A stretch of DNA of 32,820 nucleotides from Strigomonas culicis (GCA_000482145.1 AUXH01000167.1:1-32820), one strand, 5' to 3'. Numbered from the stretch's first letter, positions 10,177 to 19,240 are shown. Translations and numbers: made by a program. Notes: a model not told the origin generated them from the sequence alone.

Positions 10177-10266
10177 AGTTCATATAGTCAATAATTTCTT
10201 ACGGCGTAGTTACTGAGGCTCTCACACCTCATTTCCCCATAACCGTCATCGCGAAGCTTCAGAAGC

Positions 10267-10797
10267 ATGCTATCGTCCAACTTCAGCTGGGACGGCGCAG
10301 CTTCGTCCGGGTCCGCCCAGGGCCACCCCTCGAATCCCACCAATGACAGAGTTACCCATGGCAGCGGCAGCAGTCGTCGGAGCGATTTGCCAGAGGGTGG
10401 CAGCGGTGGAACCAATAGGAACAACAATAATAATAATAATAACAATAATAATAACCGAAGACGATCCAGTAACTACAGTAACGAGAGTCAAAACGATAAC
10501 CACCGTCAGCGGTATCGCAATAACAGAAGCAGCACCGCGAATCATCATCATAATAATAATAACAGTAAAGATATGAATGAGAAGAAGAAGATACAAGTGT
10601 TCTTCCCGCCGCTCCAAGTGCTTTACCGCGTGAAGCCGATCATGGACGAGACCATCAGCGACCACCCACTCCGCGAGCGCAACATGGTCGAGTACCGGTC
10701 GGTCTCCTGGCGCAACGCGCCGCACAACCCGCTGCTGGTGGATATCCTTCGCGTCGAGGACCTGCAGCAGCCCTCTGTGCCTCTCAACAACGACGGC

Positions 10798-10834
<37 letters not shown>

Positions 10835-12459
10835 GCTCTGGGGGCGCCCCCCCTCCGTCCCCTGGGCTCGGCGATGGTTACAGCGGCGCCTGCGCGCCGA
10901 GCTACGGCCAAGGGAGCACCCAGCCTACCACCCACACCAGCGGCCACACGAATAGCACGACGACGAACTACGGAAACCAACATCAGTCTTACGCACAGCC
11001 CGCCTATGCGGCCGCCGCCCAGCCGCCGTATCCGCGCGGCCGCGACGATGGCTACCGCCGCCCTGGCTGCGGCCAGCGGAGCAGCAGCCATGACCGCCGC
11101 GGGCAGTACGCCTTTTACTGCGATATCTGCGAGCGCGGCTTTTACGACGAGCAGCGCTACGAGGCGCACGCAGCGACGCACATCTATTGCGACGTGCCCG
11201 GCTGCGGCTTTACGTGCCGCGCGGACAAGGCGTGGAAAATGGAGGAGCACAAGGAGCTGCTCCATGACCGGCCGGACGCGCCCAACCTCGTGGATGTCGG
11301 CCAGTACCTCGCGCAGCGCCGCAGCCGCTTCCCCACGCACGAGCATGTGGAAGCACAGGTGGAGGAGCTCTACTACAAGGCCGCGCGCGGCGTCGTGCTG
11401 CCGGACGAGCGGCGCCGGTGGATGCGGCAGCACGGCATTGTGATCCGCAAGCGGCCCCGCACGGAGGCCTCCTACATCGCGAAAGGCACCTTGCCCGGAG
11501 AGGACGCGCCGGACGAGGCGCCGCCGCCGCCGCCGCCGGAGGCCGTGGCTGCGCCAGACCATGCGAACAGCCGCAGCCGCAGCCGCAGCAGCAGCAGCAG
11601 CGCGAGTAGCAGCGAGCGTGGCAGTTCCCGCAGCAGCAAAGGCAGCAAGAGCAGCAGCCGCGGCGGGTCACCGCCCGCGGCGCCCGCCCCATCACCGCCT
11701 CCGCCGGTGGCGGATGCACAGCCGGCGGAGGCGCCTGCCGCGCGGCCGGTGCGCGCCCGCCGCGTCCCGATCGTGCCGCAGGGCCCCAACGGGACGCTGA
11801 CGCCGCGTCAGCGGGTGCAGCTGGTGCGGGAGCGCTACGCGGAGGCGACCGACGTGCCGCGCTTCTACGTGTGTCAGCGCTGCTGCGCAAAGGGCGCGCA
11901 CTGGGTGAGCGACTGCCCCACGCGCGGCGACCCTGCCTACGACCGCCAGCTGCACTGGGGGGAGGCGAAGCTGGAGCGCAAGCGCGGCCGCGCGGAGACG
12001 CCCGCCGGCAGCGAGGAGGCCGCGCCACCGACGGACGAGCCGCAGCAGCCCACCGAGGAGCCTACGGAAGCGCGTGCCCAGGAGCCTACGGAAGCGTGTG
12101 CGCAGGAGCCTACGGAAGAGCCCGCTGAGCCGCTCACCGAGCAGCCCGCCGAGGCGCCCCCGGCGGAGGCCACGGAGGACGAGGAGGACGAGGAGGCCCC
12201 GCCGGCGGCTGCCCCAGCGCGCCGCCCCGGCGAGCCCCGCGAGGTGGCGCGCACGATGGCGCCGGTGGCCGCGGCCAAGTACGCGCGGCAGGCGCGCGGG
12301 CTGCGGCCGCTGCTGGCCCCTGTGCGCGGCCGCCAGGGCCCTGTGAAGGAGAGCCTGTACAGCAAGCTGACAGAGGAGGAGCGACTGAACGAGATGGGCG
12401 TGCTGCTGCAGGCGATGCACTTCTTTGTCGCGCGAGACTTTTTCGAGAAGGAGGCGTGA
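10267..12459 (+). CDS. C2H2 / NUFIP-like zinc-finger protein with zinc knuckle and poly-Asn tracts
   Basis: The protein has 730 residues. The N-terminus is Ser/Gly/Asn-rich, with two tracts of exactly 12 Asn (nt 10420-10455 and 10798-10833) flanking a conserved-looking segment (FFPPLQVLYRVKPIM onward, about 115-170). A classical C2H2 finger follows (Cys285, Cys288, His301, His305), then a second C-x4-C-x14-H-x4-H finger (Cys308, Cys313, His328, His333). The block after it (DVGQYLAQRRSRFPT and the following helix, about 342-395) resembles the NUFIP1/Rsa1 motif of box C/D snoRNP assembly factors. An RS/Ser-rich stretch (about 434-465) precedes a CCHC-like knuckle (YVCQRC...DCPTRGDP, about 534-560) similar in context to the knuckle of Mpe1/RBBP6, but with one extra residue before the His. 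An acidic EPTE repeat region and a basic C-terminus follow. A nuclear RNA-related role is inferred; NUFIP orthology is tentative. Confidence 0.85.
10420..10455 (+). repeat. AAT/AAC trinucleotide tract encoding 12 Asn
   Basis: Twelve consecutive Asn codons (mostly AAT with four AAC) are in frame within the zinc-finger gene. A smaller (CAT)3(AAT)4-like tract lies near 10540-10562. Confidence 0.95.
10798..10833 (+). repeat. Pure (AAT)12 tract encoding 12 Asn
   Basis: Twelve uninterrupted AAT codons are in frame in the same gene. Purity at the DNA level suggests recent slippage. It contrasts sharply with the surrounding codons, which nearly all end in G or C. Confidence 0.95.
12058..12120 (+). 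repeat. 24-bp coding tandem repeat (EPTEA type)
   Basis: Two full 24-bp units and part of a third encode the octapeptide pattern EPTEA-x-AQ within the acidic region of the zinc-finger protein. Units differ by only a few substitutions. Confidence 0.85.
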
Positions 12460-12794
12460 GGAGCGATGCGTAGCCTTCCTCGCGGCCTTGGACTGACCAG
12501 ATTATCCTTTTTGTTAATAGCTAACCCCTTTAATAAAGCGTTAAGTGACTAGCGGCATTAGTGCGCCGCTCTATGATAGATGAATACGTCGCCACCGTTG
12601 TAACGACGCGTGGATCGATGTGTCTCTACCTTCTTTTGTTTGTTTACACTTTACGCTCCACTCTTCGCCTCTCGTATCTCTCAGCCTTTTACACCGGAAG
12701 GGGTCTTCGTGGACTCCACTCGTTTTTTTCTCTTTCCTCTTTTTTTTTTCTCTCCTTTTTCTCTCCTCTTCCCTTTTCCTCACTTATTTTGTGC
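12460..12794 (+). promoter_or_regulatory. Intergenic region with spliced-leader acceptor, NFX1-type gene
   Basis: A pyrimidine-rich stretch (12621-12682) ends in TCAG, with the AG at 12683-12684, and is the best acceptor. A second, stronger tract (about 12720-12790) runs up to the start codon with no AG before the ATG at 12795, so it would lie within the 5' UTR. No ATG lies between the proposed acceptor and the start. Confidence 0.55.
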
Positions 12795-14453
12795 ATGTCG
12801 ACCGACCCGCCAGAGTTGGTGCAGCACCTGTCGGCGGAGCTCACCCAGGGCACCTACGAGTGCACGGTCTGCTCCGAGGCGCTGGGCCGCGGCGACCGGC
12901 TGTGGGCGTGTCGGGGCTGCTACGCCATCTTCCACCTGGCCTGCATCCAGTTCTGGGCGAGCTCGCAGCAGAAGGAGCGCGATCGGCAGCTGCAGAGCAC
13001 CTCCGGCGTCGGCGAGCGCGCCCTCGCCGGCAAGCTGCGCTGCCCCCTCTGCCAGTCCCTCAACGACGTGGCCACCACGCGCACCTACACGTGCTACTGC
13101 GGCCAGAAGGCGGAGCCGAAGGTGGACGCGCTGTTGGTGCCCGGCAGCTGCGGTGACGCGTGCGGCCGACGGCGCGCGGACCCGAACTGCCCGCACCGCT
13201 GCGTGCTCATGTGCCACCCGGGGCCCTGCCCGCCCTGCCCCCGCACGCGCGAACAGGGCTGCTACTGCGGGAAGGAGCAGCGCGTCGTCGGCTGCTCCAG
13301 CGACGTGCACGGCTACGCGTGCGGCGCCGTCTGCGGCCGCGCGCTGCCGTGCGGACAGCACACCTGCGCCGCGCCGTGCCACGAGGGGCCCTGCGCGGTC
13401 TGCACCGTCACGCGCGAGGCGCGCTGCCACTGCGGCCGCGCGACCCGCACACAGCGCTGCGGCGACGCGCCGGCCTTCCGCTGCGGCGGGCGCTGCGAGA
13501 AGCTGCGCGATTGCGGCCACCACGCCTGCGGCTCGCTCTGCCACCCGGGGCCCTGCGAGGTGTGCCTGCGCACACCGGAGCGGCAGCGGCTCTGCCCGTG
13601 CGGCAAGACGCGCGTGGCGGCGGCGCGCCGCAGCTGCCTGGACCCCGTGCCGACGTGCGGCCTGCCCTGCGAGCTGCCGCTGCCCTGCGGCCACAGCTGC
13701 GCGCGGCGCTGCCACGACGACGGCGCCTGCGGGCCGTGCCAGGTGACGGTGCGCGAGCGCTGCCCGTGCGGCGCGGCGCAGCTGACGTACCCCTGCTTCT
13801 GCCAGTACCTGCCGCCGGAGGACTGGGCGGCGGCCGCGGCGGCGGCGGACCTCCCGGCCGAGACGCTGCCAGCCGGCTGGCCCCCCGCGTGCGACCGCGT
13901 GTGCCGCAAGCCGCTGTCGTGCCACAAGCACAAGTGCGCGGCCGTGTGCTGCACGGAGACGGAGCACGTCTGCTTTCAGATCTGCACCAAGAAGCTCCGG
14001 TGCGGCGCGCACACGTGCGGCCAGCTCTGCCACCAGGGGCCCTGCCCGCCCTGCGCCCAGGACGCCTACGAGCGGTTGTACTGCCGCTGCCGGCGCACGT
14101 GGGTGGACCCGCCGGTGCCGTGCGGCACCAAGCCGCCGCGGTGCAACCACCCGTGCTGCGTGCCACGGCCCTGCGGCCACCCGCCCAACCATCCGTGCCA
14201 CATCGAGCGCGATTGCCCGCAGTGTGTGGTGCCGGTGGAGAAGCTGTGCGCGTCGCACCAGCTGCCCATGCCCTACCACATGCCCTGTCACGTCACCGGC
14301 GTGTCCTGCGGGAAGCCGTGCGGGAAGGTGCTGTCGTGCTGCGGCACCAAGTGTCAGCTCGCCTGCCATACAGGGCCCTGCACACACAAGTGCGCGGGCG
14401 GCTTCCCGTCACTTGACGCCCCCGGCGGCGCGGGGAAGAAGTCGAAGCGTTAA
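12795..14453 (+). CDS. NFX1-type zinc-finger protein
   Basis: The protein has 552 residues from the first plausible ATG (MSTDPPELVQ); the open frame extends upstream only through pyrimidine-rich non-coding sequence. A RING/PHD-like finger is at the N-terminus (Cys23, Cys26, Cys39, Cys42, His47, Cys50, then LRCPLC). It is followed by about seven NFX1-type zinc fingers, each with the pattern CG..C...L.CG.H.C...CH.GPC..C. One repeat is degenerate (CCTETEHVCFQIC). This is the layout of NFX1/FAP1/shuttle-craft proteins, in which the N-terminal finger can act as an E3 ubiquitin ligase and the array binds nucleic acid or chromatin-linked partners. The R3H domain found after the array in human NFX1 is not visible; the protein ends soon after the last finger with a short basic tail. 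The family call is firm, the function inferred. Confidence 0.93.
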   Translation: MSTDPPELVQHLSAELTQGTYECTVCSEALGRGDRLWACRGCYAIFHLACIQFWASSQQKERDRQLQSTSGVGERALAGKLRCPLCQSLNDVATTRTYTCYCGQKAEPKVDALLVPGSCGDACGRRRADPNCPHRCVLMCHPGPCPPCPRTREQGCYCGKEQRVVGCSSDVHGYACGAVCGRALPCGQHTCAAPCHEGPCAVCTVTREARCHCGRATRTQRCGDAPAFRCGGRCEKLRDCGHHACGSLCHPGPCEVCLRTPERQRLCPCGKTRVAAARRSCLDPVPTCGLPCELPLPCGHSCARRCHDDGACGPCQVTVRERCPCGAAQLTYPCFCQYLPPEDWAAAAAAADLPAETLPAGWPPACDRVCRKPLSCHKHKCAAVCCTETEHVCFQICTKKLRCGAHTCGQLCHQGPCPPCAQDAYERLYCRCRRTWVDPPVPCGTKPPRCNHPCCVPRPCGHPPNHPCHIERDCPQCVVPVEKLCASHQLPMPYHMPCHVTGVSCGKPCGKVLSCCGTKCQLACHTGPCTHKCAGGFPSLDAPGGAGKKSKR

Positions 14454-14871
14454 AGCACCGTCCCCCCACCATAACCAGGGAACGTAGGAGAGAGAGAAAA
14501 AAAACAATTGCGAAAAAATCATAAACAAACAAACTACTTCATAATACACTGTGTTCTTTGCGTACAAACTAAGCTAATCATAGGTGGACTTGCACATTGT
14601 GAAAACCATTACTCTTCTCATCCAAAAAATACCTTCTCTTTTTTTTTTTTGTGATTTTGATTCGCTCTCATGGTTGCTTCCTTCCTTTCTTCTCTCTTTT
14701 TTTTTTTTGGCATTGTTGCTGCGACACAGTCGGTCTTTCTATATCTAGAGGGTAGGCCAACTCCCCCCCCTTTTCTTTTTCCATTTTAGAGAAGTAGGCT
14801 CACTACACCACATACCCGTGTGGGAGGCCCACTACCGCTCGGATAGACCCTAACGCGCTCCCTCTCGCAAC
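14454..14871 (+). promoter_or_regulatory. Intergenic region with spliced-leader acceptor, XPB gene
   Basis: This spacer holds the 3' UTR of the NFX1-type gene and several T tracts. A C8-containing pyrimidine tract (14761-14787) is followed directly by AG at 14788-14789. The resulting 82-nt 5' UTR contains no ATG before 14872. Confidence 0.6.
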
Positions 14872-17853
14872 ATGCATGTAGGCACGACCGGTAGTCTCTT
14901 CATCCAGATTGACCACCCGGCGTACCCCCACGTCCATGACTTTCTCGTCTCCTGCTGCGAGCCGGTGAGCCGCACTCAGCGGATGGAGGAGTACCGGCTG
15001 GACAGCGCATCGCTGTCGGCGGCCTCGGCCGAGGGCACGTACACCTGCAGCATGATACGGGAGCTGCTGCGGCACTTCCGGCTGGACGCGGCGCAGCAGA
15101 TCGCGGTGGACCTCCGGCGGTACGCGGCGCTGGAGCAGTGGGCGGGCAGCGACGCGGCGGCGGCCGACCCCCGCAGCTACGAGCAGCTGCCCTTCGTGGC
15201 GGACCTGCGGAAGGGCCCGCCGTGCCCACCCGCCTCGCCGCTGGACCCACCCGGCGACACCGCGGCGAAGCGGGTGAAAGTGGAGGCGGCGGCGGAGGCG
15301 CCACCGCCGCGCCGTCTGCTCTCGCTGCGCGTGCCCGGCAGCCCTGCGGGCGTCGCGGCGGTGTCGGCCGCCGCGGCGCCGCTCGTGTCGCTGGCGGTGG
15401 TGCACCCGGCCGCGCTGCAGCCGCTGCCACCCGCCATCGAAGCTATGCTGGTGGAGGAGCTGAGCGCCTCGAAGGTGCGCGTGGTCCTGCAGCCCCGCCT
15501 CCGGCGCTTCCACAACGCGGTGTCGCAGCGGTCCGCGCGCGGCGCGGCGGCTGCCGCGTCCCCGGCGGGTGACGAGGAGCTCTTCTACTTCCTCGTCTCG
15601 ACGGACCGGGCGCACATGGAGGGCATCGTGACCCATGTGCAGGAATACCTGGAGCCCGTGCTGCTGCAGGGCACGCCGCGCTACATCATCTCCGACGTCG
15701 ACCGCGGCCGCGAGGAGCAGCAGCACAGCGCCGCGGAGGGCGGCCGGCCGGCGGTGCTGCGCCGCCTCTTCGCAACCGCCGTCGATGAGGCGGCCGGCGC
15801 GGGGCCGCACGCGCGGTCGCGGATCGTGTACAAGTGCCAGGTGCGGCCCGGCTGTCTGCGCGATGTCAAGGGCTTCCTGTACAAGCACCTCGGCATCCGC
15901 GCGGACTGCTTCTACGACTACCTGCAGGACAAAACGCTACACGTGGAAGGCCTCGCGCTCGCGAGCGACGTGCGGCTGCGGCCGTACCAGGTGGCGTCGC
16001 TGGAGCGCTTCCGGCGCGGGCGCACGGCGCACCAAGGCGTCGTCGTGCTGCCCTGCGGCGCTGGCAAGACGCTCACCGGCATCGGCGCCGCCGCAACGAT
16101 GCAAAAGCGCACCATTGTGCTGACGGTGAACGGGCTGTCCGTCTTCCAGTGGCAGCGCGAGTTCCTGCGCTGGACGAATCTGCGGCCCGCCGACGTGACT
16201 GTGTGCACGCGGCGCGAGAAGCAGATGCCCGCGTCCGTATTCATCACGACGTACAGTATGGTCATCGCGAAGCGCGGGGAGGCGCGCGGCAAGACGGCGC
16301 AGGAGTCCGAGGCGATTCTACAGGAGGTGGCGAGCAGCGCGTGGGGCCTGCTCATCATGGACGAGGTGCACACCGCCCCGGCGCGCAACTTCCAGCACGT
16401 GCTGAACCGCATCAAGTACAAGTGCGTGCTGGGCCTCAGCGCGACGCTGCTGCGCGAGGACGACCGCATCGACGACTTGCGGCACCTCGTCGGGCCCAAG
16501 CTGTACGAGGCGAACTGGCTGCAGCTCACGCGCGCCGGCTTCCTCGCGCGGGCGGAGTGCGCGGAGGTGCAGTGCCCGCTGCCGGTCGACTACTTCACCG
16601 CCTACCACGAGGCGCTGCAGACCGCGCTGATCGAGGGCGGCGGGCGCGGCCGCCCGCGGCGCGGCTGGCGCAGGCCGCCACGCGACCCTGGCGACGACGG
16701 CGCGGGCGGCCGCGCGGACTCGCAGAGCTACCTCGCGCACAGCTACGCGTCCTGCAACCCGTACAAGCTGTGGTGCACGCAGGCGCTCCTCGCCTTCCAC
16801 CGCAGCCGCTCGCCGCCGGACAAGGTGATCATCTTCTGCGACTACCTCTCCGAGGTGCGCTACTACTCGCACCACCTGCACCTCCCCTTCATGAGCCGCG
16901 AGACGGGCGAGACGGAGCGGCGCAACCTGCTGGACTACTTCCAGTACTCGGACCTCAACGCGATCATCCTCACCCGTGTCGGCGACGTGGCGCTCGACCT
17001 GCCGTGCGCGTCGGTCATCATCCAGGTCTCCGGGCTCGGGGCCTCGCGGCGACAGGAGGCGCAGCGCCTCGGCCGCATCCTGCGGCCCAAGCCGCCGTCG
17101 CTGGACAACACGTGCTCCTACTTCTACACGCTGGTCTCGCAGGACACGAGTGAGGTGCAGACCAGCTACGCGCGCCAGAGCTGGCTGCGCGACCAGGGCT
17201 TCGCCTACCGCGTGCTGTACGCGGACAGCGTGCTGCAGGAGTTTACGCGCCGCGGCGGCGTGCCGTGTTGCATCGGCCACCCGCGCTGGTGGTACCAGGT
17301 GCCGCAGGAGGCCGCGGGGGCGCCGCCGCAGGAGCGCAAGCGGCAGGCGCTGCGCCTGCAGCTGCCAGACCACCAGCGCGGGACGGTGCTGCACGACGGG
17401 TGCCGCTGGGCCCCGCTCTCGGCCGCCGCCTCGCTCAAGGTGAACGCGAGCTTTCAGCACGGACGCGACACGTGCGCGCTCGGCGCGGATGCCTTCCCCG
17501 CCGACGGGCCGCCGCCGCCCGGCACGCGCGGCACCATCCACTTCAGCAGCGTCGATGCCCCGGCCACCTTTGGCACCTTGGTCTTCGACGATGCGCCGCA
17601 CGAGGCGCGGCGCATCACGTTCGGCCAGCTCGGCGGCGCGCACGAGTGCCTGCCACGCGGGCACGAGACGCTGGAGCCGACGCCCTGCGTCGCCTACGCG
17701 CTGGAGGAGCTGCGCGCGCCCAAAAGGAAGAAGCAGACGGAGGCGGAGGCGAGCGACACCGGGACGGGCTCCAGCGACGACGAGGAGGACGAGGAGAGCG
17801 ACGCGGAGGATGAGGAACAATGGAATGAGAACGGCGATAGTTTGTTTGCGTAA
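14872..17853 (+). CDS. XPB: XPB-family DNA helicase/translocase (TFIIH or repair paralogue)
   Basis: The protein has 993 residues. The N-terminal domain (LFIQIDHPAYPHVHDFLVS, then EEYRLDSASLSAA) matches the XPB N-terminal domain in position and pattern. A damage-recognition-like region and a helicase core of superfamily 2 follow. Motif I is LPCGAGKTLTG (Lys399), motif II is DEVHT (497-501), motif III region is LSATLLREDD with the XPB-specific RED residues (528-530), and GPKLYEANW follows. HD2 carries KVIIFCDYLSEV, ILTRVGDVALDLP and motif VI RRQEAQRLGRIL (about 726-737), then FYTLVSQDTSEV. There is a Gly/Arg-rich insertion at about 585-620 and a C-terminal extension of about 200 residues ending in a run of Asp/Glu. 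XPB opens DNA in Pol II initiation and nucleotide excision repair. Trypanosomatids have two XPB paralogues, one in TFIIH and one dedicated to repair. The complete N-terminus and the length lean toward the larger TFIIH form, but this is not settled from one sequence. Confidence 0.95.
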   Translation: MHVGTTGSLFIQIDHPAYPHVHDFLVSCCEPVSRTQRMEEYRLDSASLSAASAEGTYTCSMIRELLRHFRLDAAQQIAVDLRRYAALEQWAGSDAAAADPRSYEQLPFVADLRKGPPCPPASPLDPPGDTAAKRVKVEAAAEAPPPRRLLSLRVPGSPAGVAAVSAAAAPLVSLAVVHPAALQPLPPAIEAMLVEELSASKVRVVLQPRLRRFHNAVSQRSARGAAAAASPAGDEELFYFLVSTDRAHMEGIVTHVQEYLEPVLLQGTPRYIISDVDRGREEQQHSAAEGGRPAVLRRLFATAVDEAAGAGPHARSRIVYKCQVRPGCLRDVKGFLYKHLGIRADCFYDYLQDKTLHVEGLALASDVRLRPYQVASLERFRRGRTAHQGVVVLPCGAGKTLTGIGAAATMQKRTIVLTVNGLSVFQWQREFLRWTNLRPADVTVCTRREKQMPASVFITTYSMVIAKRGEARGKTAQESEAILQEVASSAWGLLIMDEVHTAPARNFQHVLNRIKYKCVLGLSATLLREDDRIDDLRHLVGPKLYEANWLQLTRAGFLARAECAEVQCPLPVDYFTAYHEALQTALIEGGGRGRPRRGWRRPPRDPGDDGAGGRADSQSYLAHSYASCNPYKLWCTQALLAFHRSRSPPDKVIIFCDYLSEVRYYSHHLHLPFMSRETGETERRNLLDYFQYSDLNAIILTRVGDVALDLPCASVIIQVSGLGASRRQEAQRLGRILRPKPPSLDNTCSYFYTLVSQDTSEVQTSYARQSWLRDQGFAYRVLYADSVLQEFTRRGGVPCCIGHPRWWYQVPQEAAGAPPQERKRQALRLQLPDHQRGTVLHDGCRWAPLSAAASLKVNASFQHGRDTCALGADAFPADGPPPPGTRGTIHFSSVDAPATFGTLVFDDAPHEARRITFGQLGGAHECLPRGHETLEPTPCVAYALEELRAPKRKKQTEAEASDTGTGSSDDEEDEESDAEDEEQWNENGDSLFA

Positions 17854-18090
17854 GGGTCGCTCTCACGGATTCGGGGTTTTTCCCCCCTGTCTATCACAAA
17901 CGCGCGTCTGCGTGGTGCATTGCAAACTGTTTTCTTCTGTCTACACTTCTACGCTTCATAGATTTGCCGTGCGCTTGCAGTTTTCCACTCCGCTGCTGGA
18001 GCGACAAAAGCCCCATGGCGCACACTTTGCATCTCCTGCCCCCCTCTCTCCCTCTCTCTTGTTGAACTATAGCTGGTACATCCAACATAC

Positions 18091-18127
<37 letters not shown>

Positions 18128-18157
18128 CAAGTATACGTTTTCTCCCCTCTCTTTAGT
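17854..18157 (+). promoter_or_regulatory. Intergenic region with two candidate spliced-leader acceptors
   Basis: Tract 18031-18062 (CT-rich) precedes AG at 18071-18072. A second short tract (18138-18154) ends in TTTAG at 18152-18156, one base before the ATG at 18158. A (TA)n repeat lies between the two. No ATG occurs between 18073 and 18157, so either acceptor is compatible with the start. Confidence 0.55.
18105..18127. repeat. (TA)n microsatellite
   Basis: A short pure TA run, preceded by CATACATA-type repeats, falls in the presumed 5' UTR of the following gene. Confidence 0.9.
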
Positions 18158-19240
18158 ATGCCACCGAAGGACGAGCAGCAGCTGCTCTCCTGCACGACGA
18201 GTGAGGGCTCGCCCACCGCCGTGGCGAGCCGCGTCCTCAGCCCGCGCGTCGCCCTCGGCGGGAAGCGGTCGCCGCCACGGCTCATACCGCCGCGGGCGAC
18301 GACAGTGGAGGAGGACGCCGCCGAGGAGGCCGAGGCGGAGCAGCGGTCGGCCAAAGTAGACACCGGCAAGTCGCTGCTCGACACCTTCAGCAAGGCGATG
18401 ATGGACTACTTAGCGGCGGAGGGCCCCGAGGGCCGGCAGGCACCCGGCGCGGCGCTGCGGCGCGACCGCATGGAGGCCGAGACCCGCCAGCGCAAGGAGC
18501 GGCAGCTTCAGGCCATCGACCAGCGCCGCGCGCGGTCGCAGAAGAAGTTCGACCTCGTCGAGGAGATGTACTCCAAGTCCGTCGAGCGGCGCATGAAGGC
18601 GATGCAGCACATCGCCCTGGACCCGCCGGCGGACCGCCTCATAGGCCAACACATGGTGCAGCACGTGCCGGCCGCGCAGCTCGGCCAGCCGCGCCGCGGC
18701 CGCGAGCTGCTGGTCGCCTCCGCGCCGCCCGCCACCGACCCGCGGGCCGCGCCGGCGAAGGACGACAACGCCATCGTCTTCCTCACGGAGCTGGATGGGG
18801 TGGGCCGCGGCAAGCGCACGACGAGCCCCGGCGACGAGCCCCGCGCGGCCCAGCAGCGGCCGTCGTTGGAGGAGGAGGCGGAGGCGGAGCGGCAGCGCCA
18901 GCTGGATCTGCACGCGGAGCATTGGAAGGCAATTGGTTATGATGTCGTGTTAGTGGACAGCAGCTCCGGCCAGACCCTCGGGCGCACGGCCGCCGGCGGC
19001 AAGGATCTGACGACCAGCTCGCGCTCTGCGACGGCGAAGGAGGGCACGGCCGGTCGGAAGGCAGGCGGCGGCGGCGGCGCCAAGGGCGGCTATGATGAGT
19101 ACGCGTGGATGCACTTGGAGCCGCTGCCGCCGGTGTGCCTTGTGCAGAAGCGCATGACGGGACCCGAGGAGGCGGTGGCCGCCACGCGGTCAGGCAAGCG
19201 CCAGAAGGGCGCCACCGGGTCGCGCCGTCAGGGTGATTGA
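18158..19240 (+). CDS. Hypothetical protein, 360 aa, coiled-coil and basic
   Basis: The start is the first ATG after the pyrimidine tracts (MPPKDEQQLLS); the open frame upstream overlaps the 3' end of the XPB gene in another frame and is not coding. No known domain was recognised. The N-terminus is Ser/Pro/Arg-rich with an acidic Glu/Ala patch. Residues about 65-150 look helical and charged (LLDTFSKAMMDYLAAE, then METRQRKERQ-like heptads and KKFDLVEEMYSKSVERRMKAMQHI), suggesting a coiled coil. A second acidic helix is near EEEAEAERQRQLDLHAEHW. The last 90 residues include a Gly-rich linker and a compact segment (DEYAWMHLEPLPPVCLVQKR) that is probably conserved. Codon use matches neighbours, so the gene is credible. 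The role is unknown; the composition would fit a cytoskeletal or scaffold protein, but nothing proves it. Confidence 0.8.
   Translation: MPPKDEQQLLSCTTSEGSPTAVASRVLSPRVALGGKRSPPRLIPPRATTVEEDAAEEAEAEQRSAKVDTGKSLLDTFSKAMMDYLAAEGPEGRQAPGAALRRDRMEAETRQRKERQLQAIDQRRARSQKKFDLVEEMYSKSVERRMKAMQHIALDPPADRLIGQHMVQHVPAAQLGQPRRGRELLVASAPPATDPRAAPAKDDNAIVFLTELDGVGRGKRTTSPGDEPRAAQQRPSLEEEAEAERQRQLDLHAEHWKAIGYDVVLVDSSSGQTLGRTAAGGKDLTTSSRSATAKEGTAGRKAGGGGGAKGGYDEYAWMHLEPLPPVCLVQKRMTGPEEAVAATRSGKRQKGATGSRRQGD

Larger units (their letters stand above)
8748..10266 (+). other. AT-rich intergenic spacer / UTR
   Basis: This 1.5 kb spacer holds a (TA)n microsatellite, a GC-richer patch (about 9018-9125) of no recognised type, a 34-codon ORF candidate interrupted by a GT-AG segment (9666-9870), and pyrimidine tracts leading to the next gene. 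The open frame on the minus strand near 9222-9656 has AT-biased codons and crosses obvious UTR-like sequence, so it is not called. Confidence 0.75.

Noticed and set aside
12610..13746. Other + strand frames over the NFX1-type gene
   Set aside because: The true frame contains regular zinc-finger spacing; the others are shadows of Cys/Gly codons.
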